Shown here: piece after piece, positions 10,627 to 21,684 of the stretch
Position numbering within the stretch: position 1 is the first letter of the stretch
Layout of the letters: each line of letters opens with the position of its first letter
From: Rotaria socialis
Taxonomy: Eukaryota; Rotifera; Eurotatoria; Philodinida; Philodinidae
Length of the DNA: 64,000 bases
Reading direction: 5' to 3'
NCBI GenBank assembly: GCA_905331475.1
Contig: CAJNYU010001987.1
Coordinates: 124,001 to 188,000, forward strand
Program-made: the position numbers and the translations under genes
Notes under the pieces: model-generated
Told to the model about the DNA's origin: nothing
Seen by the model: only the letters and a program-made list of their open reading frames with translations
The model's database searches: none

Positions 10627-13600
10627 CTATCTTTTAGTAGAATGTTTTATAACAGAATGATGAATAGGTGATGATAAAGAAACATCGAATAAAGAAAGAT
10701 TATTATTTGAATCATGTCCGTGACTTGTTGTTGGAGGATTTTTATTATATAAATAATATGAATATGGATTATTTGTATTATTTGTATCAATTAAATAATT
10801 TTCATGTGTGTGCTGTTGTTGTTGTTGTTGAAGATGATGATGTTGTTGATAATTTTGTTCGTTTATTATTGGTGATGTACGATGATTAGTATAATAACGA
10901 TTGCTTGTATCTTGATAATAAACAGCATGATATGGTGTTAAACTATTATGATATTGTTGCTGTAATGCAGCTGCATAGTAATTTGAATATGTTCCACTAT
11001 ATGGATTTGTTTCATTTACTAATAATAAATCATTTGGATTATTTGTATTTGTTGTATAATTAGTTGTTGCTGCTTCAATAAAACTTGCTGCTGTGACATC
11101 AGTTGGATATGATGAAACATAGGCTGATGGATAAGAATTATAATAGGGATCAAATGATGATGATGTTGATGATGTTGATGAAGAATTTGATGCAAATGGA
11201 TTTATTGTTTGCTGTTTGGTTGTTGTTTTGGAAATCTTCTTTGTTGCACGTACACCATTATTATTAGTAGTAGTATTAGTATTGTTATTGTTATTGTTAT
11301 TATTTATGATTGATACAGATAAATTTGTATTGGAATTTTTAACTAATGATGTATGATGTTTTAATGAATAATTTTCATCATCATTGATAGTTGAATTAAA
11401 ATTTGTATCAAAATCATATAAACATGGATATGGCAATTTGAATTCAGTTCCGCGTTTATAGAATAATTCTTCACCTTCATCATCACTAGAATTAGAAGAA
11501 AAAAAACAGATGGATCAGTTCTTTTTCACGATAAAAGCCATGTGTCTTATTCCATCCGTTTTATCTTTTAGCAACGCCTACTTTTTTTTCTTCCAAGACT
11601 ATATTTAAAGCGGAAGCTTTTCCCTTTCTTCCGGAATTTTTAAAAAGACATAAAAAAAATTTCTTTTTCTCTTACGTTAATGGCCGATGATTTGCTATGA
11701 CAAAATCGGGTTTATTACTCTTATAAATAATTCTCATTGAAGATTGTAGCCATTGCCAACGACCATCTTTAGTTTGAATACGATAACAAACAAGACCGGA
11801 TGTACCAGTTTTTAATACTTGAAAGAAAAAACAATACAAATAATAATAAAAAAAAAGAATTAGTCCAATTCTTTCTTTTGTCTTACATTCTTTATGTGCA
11901 GTTGAATAATATTTTAAATCATCTGAATGTATCCAATTATATCCACTGGCAAGTTCTGTTAAATCGTGATCTGTATAATTTAAAATTAATTTTCCTCTAA
12001 ATTTAAAGATGAAAAATGTTTTTTCGGTTAATATTTAAACAAAACTACTACCTTGGATCCAACGATACAGGTTCTAATGTTAGACGATATTTTGATTTAA
12101 ATAAACTTTCACGTTGAGGAATTTCAAATAAAGAAGGCGGTCCAAATGGACATGCAATACCAATGAGTGCTAATGAACGATGATCATCCAATGTATGCGA
12201 TGGTTTTTGTCCATATAAAATTCCTATTCGTCCATCTATTTCTAATGTCTAGAGAAAATGCAAAAGATCATTGATAAAAAAAGAAACAAGTAAAACAAAA
12301 AGTGATTTCTATTTATTTTATTTTGATTCTTACCACAAATCCTGATGTATTATCAAGTAAGCAACGAAATCGTACAGTAAATGTTCTTTGTAATAAATGT
12401 TCATATTCTAATAGATGAAGAAAAATGGATGAGAACAGAAAATTTAAAAAGAACTAAAAATTCTTACCTGAATTCGTTAATATTTGTTCTAGTGTTAAAT
12501 TCTGATGTTCATTTGTTAATTTTTCATTCCATTGTAAATGTCTCTTGAATTCATCTCGATCTTCTGAATGAATTAATTCGAATGCACTTTGATGAAGTAT
12601 ATCTGACTAAAATACATATAATTTCATTATTCTTTGACATAGAAAATGAAATAAAACAGAATTGATTTATTCTATTGAAATAAATCATAGCGTGATCATA
12701 CCAAACTGTTCATCTAATTTTATTAATTGATGATCTAATAGTCACTAGGGAATATATCTATGAAATGAAATGATATTTACTTGATGAAAACCAAGATACT
12801 GTTCAACAGTTCTTGATGCAAAAAACAGTTCTCCATCACAACTAACAATAATAATAAAACCTTGTAAAGCCTACAGAAAAGAAAAACAAACAACGACAGA
12901 ACAATACTAATAACGTATTCTTTTTTTTCTAGAAATTTTATATTACTTCTAAAATTGATTCCCCTTCACTGAATGCCGGATCATGATAATATATTTCTTG
13001 GCAAAGGCCTAATGATGTCGACGAACTTGTTGTTGATGATGTAGCTTCATATTGTTGTTGTTGTTGATTTTGTAAATGTTGACGATTTTTAAATGTAGCT
13101 AAGATTAAAAGGACAAAAGTCAAGATAATTATCTATTCCGAATCTCCACCCATAATTGATCTTGACTATTCTCAGAGTAAAAGACTAACCCGCTTTTTTT
13201 CTTTTTTTTTCCTGACACGCGAGATGATCGCTAATGATAAAAAGTCAGTCAGTCAGTCTATTTCCAAACACAAACACTGTCATTACTCACACATCAAATA
13301 AAATTGAACACAAATAGTGTTAGTTTTTGATGCAAACAGAAACTCATAAACAGAAGAAAAAAATCCTAAAGATGAAATACTCACACTCAATTAACAGAGT
13401 TACTTTTTCTATGCCTCGAGGGATATCAACATTTTGCTTTACGTCATTTGTCTTGTGATTATCAAGTTATATAGCGTGAAATTTAATGTTAATCAAAATC
13501 CTATTCATTTCTAGACTTATCGAATCAGTAGGGTGGCTGTTTTTTTTCTCACGAAATTCTTACCTTGAAAATAAGATTTAACGCGTAAATAACTAACAGC

Positions 13601-14091
13601 CAATCGTAATATTGATAGTTTATCAAGTTTAGTTAATATGGATGATTCAAATGGTAACAACGATGCTAGATTTTCTAATTCACCATTTAAACGTTCACGA
13701 TGACGTTTACTTGGATTGGTTTTTTGATTTTCTTTTAATGGACTTTTATAACTAAATAAAATAAATGCATTATTTATTCGCTCTATAAAGATGAAGATGA
13801 AGACGACGAAGAAGAAGAAAAAGGAATTATTGATCATACAGTTTCACCTTAACTATTCTCTTTTTTTCTAAACCAACATGCAGCCAATCAAAGATGAAGA
13901 TAAATTTATTAAATACAAAAGTAAAAATCTATCTCACGCACTTCCTGGAACACAACATAAAATTTTATGTAGAATTTTTTTTCAAAGACCATCTTATTAC
14001 ATGTGTTCATCGATTGATCTCGTGTATGTCATCTTGTTTCGTGTTTAACTTACTTTTTTGTATTTCTGCGACGACGCTTCGTTGCGTACAT
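10627..14091 (-). CDS. AHR: Aryl hydrocarbon receptor homologue (bHLH-PAS transcription factor), ten exons
   Basis: Ten minus-strand exons join in phase: 14091-14054, 13751-13564, 13098-12947, 12870-12781, 12606-12468, 12407-12334, 12248-12052, 11996-11887, 11817-11676 and 11485-10627. They give 1989 nt, 662 residues. The start [13 protein letters not shown] matches the basic nuclear-localisation N-terminus of AHR. The bHLH follows at about 25-78 ([23 protein letters not shown], then [15 protein letters not shown]). PAS-A starts near 127 ([19 protein letters not shown], then [17 protein letters not shown]). PAS-B lies at about 270-378 and ends [16 protein letters not shown] Gln-rich linker separates bHLH and PAS-A, and the last exon is an Asn/Gln/Tyr-rich tail (about 285 residues) like an activation domain. 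Family role: dimerises with ARNT and binds GCGTG sites. In the PAS-B strand equivalent to vertebrate KHKLDF it reads KYRLTL. Confidence 0.93.
13932..13941 (-). promoter_or_regulatory. XRE-like AHR/ARNT site in AHR intron 1
   Basis: Minus-strand GTGCGTGAGA fits the xenobiotic response element consensus (T/G)NGCGTG(A/C)(G/C)A. It lies in the first intron of the AHR homologue, so autoregulation is possible. Further bare GCGTG cores lie upstream at 14202-14206 and 15242-15246 on the plus strand. Sequence match only. Confidence 0.35.
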
Positions 14092-16239
14092 GTATATATA
14101 TATATATATGAGTGTGTGTGTTGTAGATATTTATTGTTGCCTGATCAGAACCACTTGTCGGAGTGGTGCATTCAAAAGTCGTAGTTGGAACGGGGAAAAG
14201 TGCGTGTGTCACACAAGGAATAATAATTAAGATCAACGCGAGACTATGCGGCTTGTTTCAATTTCGGCACGAAGCATACACACCAACAACTTCAACTTGT
14301 AGACACACGATCGATGATAGAGATCATGCAAAGCGAAAACGTAGTCCTGATGCGATAGCGACAAAGAGAAAGAGAGAAAGTTCTTTTTTCTTGTTTCACC
14401 CTCCTTTTTTTCTCTTCGTTTTTTTCTCAACTAATTAGAAGACGGAAGAAGACAGAGAGAGAAAGAGAGAGAGCAAGAGAGAGCGAGAGTGAAGCTTAAT
14501 TTCTGTTGTTGTTGTTGGAGCTCGCTGTGATTAACTACCGGGTTAGTTGTATGTCAGGCGATGTTCAACGAGAAAAAAAACCCTGCGTCATTTTTTTCAT
14601 TGGTCAATTGTTTCAAACTATTATTCACCAATCAGATTTCAAGCAAAGTCTCTCGAGCACAAAAAAAAAGCAGGGAAAGAAAAGAAGATTAGTGTGTGTG
14701 CGTTTTCTTCTCTAGGGTCTAATAGGAGAATAAAATTAGGTATAATTTCAAGGTTGATATGTTCCAAGAAGAGAAAGAAATGTAATCGTGCAAAAGGCTT
14801 ATCGAATAATACCTTCTGATATTATTTTTTTTCTTTCTTTCTTTCTTTCAATTGAAATATAAGTATAAAGAAAATATATTCCTTTTAATGAGTTAATAAT
14901 TCATTTGAAATCAGATATGATTGGACCAGGATTTTGTATGGTAGAAAAGACAGAAAAAATTTGGCTAACTCTATTTAACTTACTTGATAATTTTATCAAC
15001 AATCGAGATATGTATTTTATTGCATGAATATATGTAAGAAGTATAAAACAAGCAATGTATATATATATAGGAACGAGAGCGGCAAAGAGAAAAAGGAAAA
15101 AAATAATTTCTCGAGTTCATTCTATATATTTTCTTTTTTTCTCTCTCTCAACTCTTTTCTTTATTAGATCATGCGTGATCTTTCATGTTGTGTTGTTTCA
15201 ATCGAGTCGGCTTGTTACAATATTGTTGCCTGTTGGTCATTGCGTGCTTCAATTGGTGATAGTAGAACATGTCTGTCTTTCTTTTCTTCTTCTTCTTCGT
15301 ATTCTTTTTTTTAAATATTTCCTACTTGAAATAAAGATTGAGTTACAACGGAATTATTGATGAACATTTTTGACAATTGAAATCTAAATGAACTGTCTAA
15401 TCATATCATTTTATGTATAGAAGAAAGATCATTCGACATTCTTTTCGGTAAATGATATCAGTTATCATGACAAAAAAATATATCATTTTATAGACTATTA
15501 TTGAAATGTTTCGGTTGAAAGCTTTCAAATTAGGTCAAATGAACAGCAGTTTATCAATTGTCAACACTATTTTTTGATAGGAACCAATACAAATGATCAA
15601 CTTCGATACAGTTTAACTAGTGTTTTACATGTTTCAATAATAAAAATAGAAATATTGATAATGATATTTAACAAAATGTGATCAATCATTTTCAATTCGT
15701 TTAGGATGATTACAGTTTTTACTGAATACATCTATATAACAACATGGAGAAATGATTATTTTTCTGTTTTATCAAATATTGGTTTGCTTTTATTTTAATG
15801 AATGAGAAAACTTTCTCGACGACAAACTCTCTTCTCTCTCTATGCATGTATCGCAGATATAAACCGAAGGTGCGAATGAGATTATCAACATGAAAAATCA
15901 CCAGTCTCATTGGGTGCAAATTGAAAACGTAGCACGCTGTCGTTTTTATCGATTTCTAATCTTATTGAATTTTTCTCTAAATTCTACATATTGATAGAAC
16001 GATGAATATGCTACATCATTCGTGACAGAAGCAGATTTTTATAAAAGATCTTTCTTGCTATTTTCCGGTGTCGTTTTCTAGTTTTCTAAGTGACAATGAA
16101 TATAAAGACGGATAATAGTTTCTATTTATAGGGTTTAACAGCGTTTGTCTATGCATGAAGAATTTCTTTTTGCCAAACTGATCCTTTGCTCTATTTCAAG
16201 CATACTAAATTGATTATAAGACTTGTGAAAAAAAATGAG
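14092..16239. promoter_or_regulatory. AHR upstream region with simple repeats
   Basis: Contains an alternating TA/TG tract just upstream of the AHR start (14091-14120), a purine-rich GA tract at 14451-14491, and TTTC repeats at 14830-14850. It has pyrimidine-rich stretches but no protein-like frame. The AHR promoter must lie here; no TATA or initiator was assigned. Confidence 0.35.
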
Positions 16240-16668
16240 TTAAGATAGCAGACTTTTCTTTTCTTGAAAAGAGGACAGTTCAATTACAGTACGTTGGTGT
16301 TGGCATTTTTTTCTTTTCGTCAGAGAAAATGTTGTAACTATAATCATGAATGTGATCAGATCCATTAGATCCTGTAGAACTATCGATAAGTCAGAAGATG
16401 CATACGATACGAAATATATAAATGACGTGATTATGTCTAACAGATCATAGCAATCAATCAGATTTTTTTGACAGGGACATGAATGAGCAAATAAAGGTAT
16501 AATATTCGATAGAATTGAATGTAAATTTTCTACGACGACATGACTGAGTAGTTCGTTCATAGCATTCTTGTTCGAGAAATCGTAGACAATCAGCGAAATC
16601 AAGATTAAAGAATCATCACTTAATTGACATTTTCTTTTCAACATCAATATAATTTTTAGATCTTGCAA
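16240..16668 (-). CDS. Unrecognised 142-codon open frame, possible exon or gene fragment
   Basis: A long open frame for this AT-rich DNA, rich in Leu, Ile and Ser and probably helical, for example LIDCYDLLDIITSFIYFVSYASSDLSIVLQDLMDLI. It has no ATG at its 5' end but begins right after an acceptor-like TTTTATTATAG, so it may be an internal or last exon. No upstream exon with a convincing intron length was found; the nearest donor would leave only 25 bp. Family unknown. It might be a decayed gene fragment. Confidence 0.35.
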   Translation of the reverse strand: MQDLKIILMLKRKCQLSDDSLILISLIVYDFSNKNAMNELLSHVVVENLHSILSNIIPLFAHSCPCQKNLIDCYDLLDIITSFIYFVSYASSDLSIVLQDLMDLITFMIIVTTFSLTKRKKCQHQRTVIELSSFQEKKSLLS

Positions 16669-17212
16669 CTATAATAAAATTCCTCTAGTTTACTTTGAAG
16701 CAAAGATTATCGTTAGCGAATTTCATACGAAAATCTTAATTGCTGCTCCGAATAAAGTTGATAGATGTCACTCTAAGATATTTTTTCATTCAAATGATTA
16801 TTTATTGTAAAATTGTTGAAATTGAATTTTACTTCTATCTTTGCTTTATTCTTATGTAATGAATCAACTATTATTTTTCGTAAAAGAGTCATAAATTATT
16901 CTATTGGTTTATATTGGACAACCATTCACACCGTCTGTCATAATTTATTTATGAATCATGAAGTATATTATTCTCTTCATTATTAGTAGCACCTAAAAAA
17001 ATAAATGTTTTTTTTGTGTGATGAAATCGTTTTATTATTTTGAATTTTTTTTTCATAAAAAGGAGAATTTCGTTTTAGATTATGATTTCTATGAATCATT
17101 CGATTTCATTTGAGACCGCTTAAAATGGTGCACATAACCATATTTCATTTTCTATAAGGAATAAAATTTATTGTATGATTCAAATTGAATGTGAATTCGG
17201 AAAGACTAAAAC

Positions 17213-18035
17213 CAGGGCTACCAGCCGTACCCCATTTGGGGGGTACAGTACCCCATTTGAGCCTTTCGTACCTCAAAAAAAAATTGTACCTCTGAGGTAC
17301 GCATTTTGTACCCCATCTGCATTTTTCAATGTTACGGCTACTATCATCCATATTGTGGTTGAAATTCAGAAAATTTCTGTCTCTTTATCCGACATTTACT
17401 CGTATTGAGAAACATGTCAAGCCTCAATTTGAAATTCGCAAAATTATTTTTTATGTGTTCTCAATTCCTTCCTCGAATGCATTCGTCGAAGGCGTTTTTA
17501 GTCATATGAAAAGCGCATGGACAGCAAGTCGCAATTCGATAGTGAGTGAAACGATAGCTGCTGAATTGAAAATCAGATTGAATAGTACTATGGCATGTGA
17601 AGATTTTTTTCTTTACCCAAACACAACCGCAACTAATAAAGTAAGCCAAAAGTCAACAAAAATACAGTTTCGAAAAAAAGCGTGCAACAGTTAGTGTAAA
17701 TATAAATCGAGAAGGTTCGCTTTGAGTAAGCATTGTTTTATTATGATTGAATTGAATATATGTATGTCAAGATGAAATTTTATTGTGAACATATTTATTA
17801 GAAAATAAAGATTTGAATTTGAAAGCTAGTCTTTATAGTAAAAAGAAAAACTGAGAATGCCCTTTCCAGATTGAAAGTAGTTTTCGGAACTGATTTCCGT
17901 CGCTGATGAGCAGCGTGAAAGATGTAAATTGCGTACCTCCCGAATGTACCCCATTTACAACTGAGTTGTACCCGACGTGCACCCCATTTCGAAATCAGTG
18001 TACCCCATTTGGGACCTGAACACTTGGCAGCCCTG
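17213..18035 (+). mobile_element. hAT transposon relic with perfect 8-bp target duplication
   Basis: Ends are CAGGGCTACCA (left) and TGGCAGCCCTG (right), a hAT-type terminal inverted repeat. They are flanked by identical ACTAAAAC at 17205-17212 and 18036-18043. Both ends carry several copies of a subterminal GTACCCCATTTG motif in mixed orientation (17228-17320 and 17935-18015), the usual place for transposase binding sites. At 823 bp it is much shorter than an autonomous hAT element and keeps only the 3' part of the transposase frame. The clean duplication points to transposition rather than random duplication. Confidence 0.92.
17329..17694 (+). pseudogene. hAT transposase C-terminal (dimerisation) fragment
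   Basis: A 121-codon frame inside the hAT element. Its central part, FSIPSSNAFVEGVFSHMKSAWTASRN and the following SETIAAELKIRLNS, fits the hATC dimerisation segment (IPxSxxxxExxFS...RN..L...) at the transposase C-terminus. The DDE catalytic core and BED zinc finger are missing, so this copy cannot make an active enzyme. Upstream codons to about 17400 may be non-coding. Confidence 0.75.
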
Positions 18036-18255
18036 ACTAAAACATAAAATAATTTCTTTGTTCTGCTACAAATAAAGCACAAAAGACGAGCAAGTTTGAA
18101 ATGATGATGTAGCAAATATATAAAACACGTTTTCACTTTACGAAGTACTGCCTTATTTATAATACACTATAAAACGCAGTACATGTTATAAATCGTAAGT
18201 ATGTTTTGGTCATTTTGCATTTGCTTATGATATTTAGCACATATGACCTGATCAA

Positions 18256-18965
18256 CAGTGTTTCTGATAGAAATCTAAAACAAAAAGTCAAATGACACTT
18301 TGGTTTTGCTATCACAGTGCAAAATGATATTTTGTTTTTCAAAGCAAAGTATCCGAAGTGTCAATCACCAAAATTAAAGTAAAAAGAGAAATATTTCATA
18401 TCTTTTTATTAATATTAAGTGAATCTATTGTTAAAAAATAATGATTACTTGAAAATAACATTGATTATTGAAAAACACAGAAAAGATAATAACCACAACA
18501 ATAGTACTAATACATAAATTCAAATTTTAAAATAGCACCAATTTATAAATTCAAATATAGTAGCAGCAGCACTTTATAAATTTAAGTAATAATAGCAACA
18601 GCTTAGAAATTCAAATAGTAAATTATAGTATTAAATTAATTCAAATAATAATAATAACATTAGATCAATTCGAATAATAATAATAATGGCGACAATTGTA
18701 TTGTGATGTGATTGAATCAGAAACCTTCTAGCAATATGATAAAATTAATATGACGATGCCAGAACATGAAATTTATCTCGACTGAAAAAAGAATAAAAAG
18801 TTCGAAGTTTGCATCCAACAAAAAGAAAAAATGAAGAAATTTTCAGCTAGTATCTACTTGATACTTTGTTTTCCTGAGCAAAGTGCCAATCAGAGTGTCA
18901 AATTAAAATCACAAGTATCTTGGATACTTTGTAACAAAGGCGGACCCTTGCTATTAGAAACACTG
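18256..18965. mobile_element. hAT-like non-autonomous element with CAGTGTTTCT ends
   Basis: Left end CAGTGTTTCTGATAG and right end CTATTAGAAACACTG are inverted copies with one mismatch. Flanking octamers CTGATCAA and CTGATGCT agree in the first five bases, so the target duplication, if that is what it is, has diverged. The interior is AT-rich with tandem-like AATTCAAATA...AGCAGCA units at 18500-18690 and no coding frame. Confidence 0.6.
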
Positions 18966-19008
18966 CTGATGCTGACCAAAACCAGACCAAAACCCATATA
19001 ATACACCT

Positions 19009-19033
19009 AATTGGTGAACACAGTTCACCAATT
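19009..19033. repeat. Perfect 11-bp hairpin
   Basis: AATTGGTGAAC and GTTCACCAATT are exact inverted copies around a 3-base loop (ACA), placed 13 bp before a CCCAGG element. Confidence 0.6.
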
Positions 19034-19046
19034 GAATATGAGCTTA

Positions 19047-19189
19047 CCCAGGTCGATCAACTTATGTCGTACATGGCCATTTGGCCATAATTTACGACCG
19101 TTTGGTATGCACCGTATTACGGTCGTTTTGTATCGTGCCATAAACGATCGTATACGATGGTTTCTGGTAGCCGTAATGCTCGACCTGGG
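19047..19189. mobile_element. CCCAGG-family element, copy 1 (143 bp)
   Basis: Begins CCCAGGTCGATCA, ends GCTCGACCTGGG, flanked by TA on both sides (19045-19046, 19190-19191). The interior is rich in CG dinucleotides and in TACGGTCG/CCGTAATAC palindromic words, unlike the AT-rich surroundings. No coding frame is supported. Confidence 0.75.
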
Positions 19190-19360
19190 TAGATGACTCT
19201 GCCTTTCAAGTAGTGTGCGAATTAAAAAAGGTCATATTAAAATTTTGTGAAATTTTTATTTCTACTTGAAAAACAAGAACAAAAATTGGATTTTCGATTG
19301 TATGATTGTTTTCTAATTGGTTGAGCATTCATAAGTAATCAGAAATAATTATCTAATATA

Positions 19361-19584
19361 CCCAGGTCGGTCAAAACAGATATCGTTACGGCGTCGTTTA
19401 CGGCCGTAAACGACAAGAATACGGGGTATTTACAGCCTTATACGATGGAAATACTGCCCGTTACGGCACCGTATTTCACCGTTTTAACAGGGCAGTAATA
19501 CGGCCATATTTGCCCGTACCGTATACGATGAGAGGTATATAGCTGTTTACGAAAGTTATGGTAGTCATTTACGGACCGAATTTT
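19361..19584. mobile_element. CCCAGG-family element, copy 2, right end missing
   Basis: Begins CCCAGGTCGGTCA and has the same CG-rich interior (TTTACGGCCGTAAACGAC, then CCGTATACGATG) as copies 1 and 5. Its right terminus is absent; a second element of related type starts at 19585, apparently inserted into it. Confidence 0.6.
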
Positions 19585-19891
19585 CCAAGGAGAATCAGGG
19601 CACATCGGAATCGGTCGGAACCGATCGGTTCCGTTGAATTCCAACGATTTCCTAACTAACGGATTCCGGCCCAGATTTTGTCGGACCATTTCCGATCGAT
19701 TCCCATCGGTTCCGTCGATTTCCGACGAATTCCGGGTCGAAATTTTGCGGAATTTTTCCGGCGGAAACCGGACGGGGATCCGTTAGTTAGGAAATCGTCG
19801 GAATTCAACGGAGCCGACCGAAAAGCAACGGAATCCATAGGATCCGATGCCGGAAACGATCGGATCCACTGGTCGGATTGAATCTCCTGGG
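19585..19891. mobile_element. CCCAGGAGA-subtype element with long inverted repeat
   Basis: Ends CCAAGGAGAATC and GAATCTCCTGGG, flanked by TT on each side. Inside are 38-bp near-perfect inverted arms (about 19629-19665 and 19776-19813) containing CGATTTCCTAACTAACGGAT, plus many GGAATC/GATTCC and CGATCGG words. Short open frames on both strands (19438-19943) are shadows of these repeats. Confidence 0.65.
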
Positions 19892-20689
19892 TTGATTCAT
19901 TTACGACCAGAAATAGGTAGTTTATTTTCAGCTTAATCGTCATATTAACTTGCTGTTGTATACTGGCGAAGCCTATAAACTACTACATATCCGAATTCCT
20001 TTTTTCTTCGTTTAAAAATGCATTTTTTAATTAGAAAAACTAAAACAAAAAAGAAGAAACATTATTTTATTTAAACTTTCACCTATTTTCCATGATCGGA
20101 CAAGTTACATAGGAAGTCGACATTGTAAGCAACGAGAGGCGCAATTCTACAAAAGAATTTCATAAATTTTTCAAAGCATAATAAATCTAAAAATAGAAAG
20201 AACAAACAATTTCCTGTCGAAAAAGTATTTAAAAAAACTTGGCATCATGTTTTTCTAAATGAAAAGAGAGTTCGATAATGTCTTCATGCTGCTAAAGTCT
20301 CTTGCGTACTCACGAAAAGCAAAGATCCGAGAAGTTGGAAATATTCAAATGAATATCTTCTTCAAACCTATAAATGTTTTTGAATTTTCTCAATATCATT
20401 GTTTCGAACGGATCAATAGAAAAAGGGAAAATAAAAAATCGATTAGAACTCCGTAAAACCCTGTAGAGTGTGTTTCAAACCGTACCAAAATCTTATTTGA
20501 AGCAAATTTTCATATTGAACCCATTTTCTATAGGGGCGCCACAATCGAGGATTTATGTTATATTGTTATTGAAGTCGATTTCTTAGGAAATGTAGATTTT
20601 TTTTGGTAGTTTTCATGCAGAAATTAAGGAACAACGTTATTGCCGTTGAATTGTGTTTTTTTGCGTCTACTGACAACATTCTACAGATA

Positions 20690-20887
20690 CGACAAAATAC
20701 GTACCATTTCGACGCCCGTTACGATGCCGTTTGCGGTGCTTCGTATACGATCATCGTGAATACTATCGTATTTCACCATATCAAGATCGTATACGGTCAT
20801 TCGCAAACGATCTGCCGTTACGACCACCGTATTTAGCCGTATTATCGTCGTTTACGACCGTTTACTGATCGTTTTATCCGACCTTGG
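20690..20887. mobile_element. CCCAGG-family element, copy 3, degenerate left end
   Basis: Shows the same CG-rich CGTATACGATC/CCGTTTACGACC words and a right end TCCGACCTTGG followed by TA. The left end is too diverged to place exactly. It sits about 90 bp upstream of the first myosin codon. Confidence 0.5.
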
Positions 20888-21417
20888 TAGATCAATTGTG
20901 TATATCACATGTCTATTACAATACAAATTCTCTACATTTAAGTCAGATAAAAACATTTCTATTTATAAACATGGAAAAATGATAACTGGTGAACAGGACA
21001 AATCAATATGGATATTTAACGATCAAAATGGTTTTATTCTTGGTCGCATTACTTGTATTGAACCAAAAACTATCATTGTTCAGCTAAACAACAACAACAA
21101 CAACCAAGTGCGTTAAAAAAGGAATAACAACGATTTTTTATTTGTGTTTTTCAGATGTTTGTAATGCCGAATACGATTTGTCAAGCTGAAGAATATGATA
21201 AATATATGAATGATAATAGTACGATGTGTAGTTTGTAATTTATTATTAAGTGATTCTTTTTTTATTTTAAAGATGCATCAATATATCTCGACAAAGCTGC
21301 ATTATTAAATAATCTTCATCGTCTTTACGAAAAAGATCAAATTTATATGTGTATTAATCGGAGCATTTTATTCTAAACTGTTTATGCATCTTTATATTCT
21401 CTGACAGTTTTATATTG

Positions 21418-21684
21418 CCCAGGTGAAAGAAAACGGTCCGTAAACGGTCTTAAACGTCGTAATAACAGTGTAAAACGTTAAAAAACGTGCCGTAATCCGT
21501 CAGGCCGGATTACGATGTCAAAACCGGAGAAAAACGATGGCCGTTTTCTAATAAAAAGCGGCCCTCAAAACGAGCTGATGGATTCCGACGAAATAAGGTG
21601 AAAAACGACGCCTTATTTCACCGTTTTCTAGCCGTTTCCTGCCTTTTATGGCGCCGTTTCAGACGGTCGGAAGATTCTCCTGGG
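21418..21684. mobile_element. CCCAGG-family element, copy 4, inside the myosin gene
   Basis: Starts CCCAGGTGAAAG, ends GATTCTCCTGGG, flanked by TG on both sides (21416-21417, 21685-21686). Interior AAACGGTC/CCGTTTTC-rich. Removing the element and one TG restores the reading TAT ATT GGT GAT, that is Y-I-G-D of the myosin head, so it inserted into an exon. Confidence 0.75.

Noticed and set aside
16669-16715. Short upstream exon MKFANDNLCFK for the 142-codon frame
   Set aside because: It would need a 25-bp intron, too short compared with all other introns in the window.
17145-17351. Minus-strand frame with repeated KWGT in translation (also 17798-18136)
   Set aside because: The repeats are the subterminal GTACCCCATTTG motif of the hAT element read in another frame.
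19438-19943. Overlapping frames rich in RSD/FRR words
   Set aside because: Products of CCGATCGG/GGAATTCC repeats in the CCCAGG-type elements.
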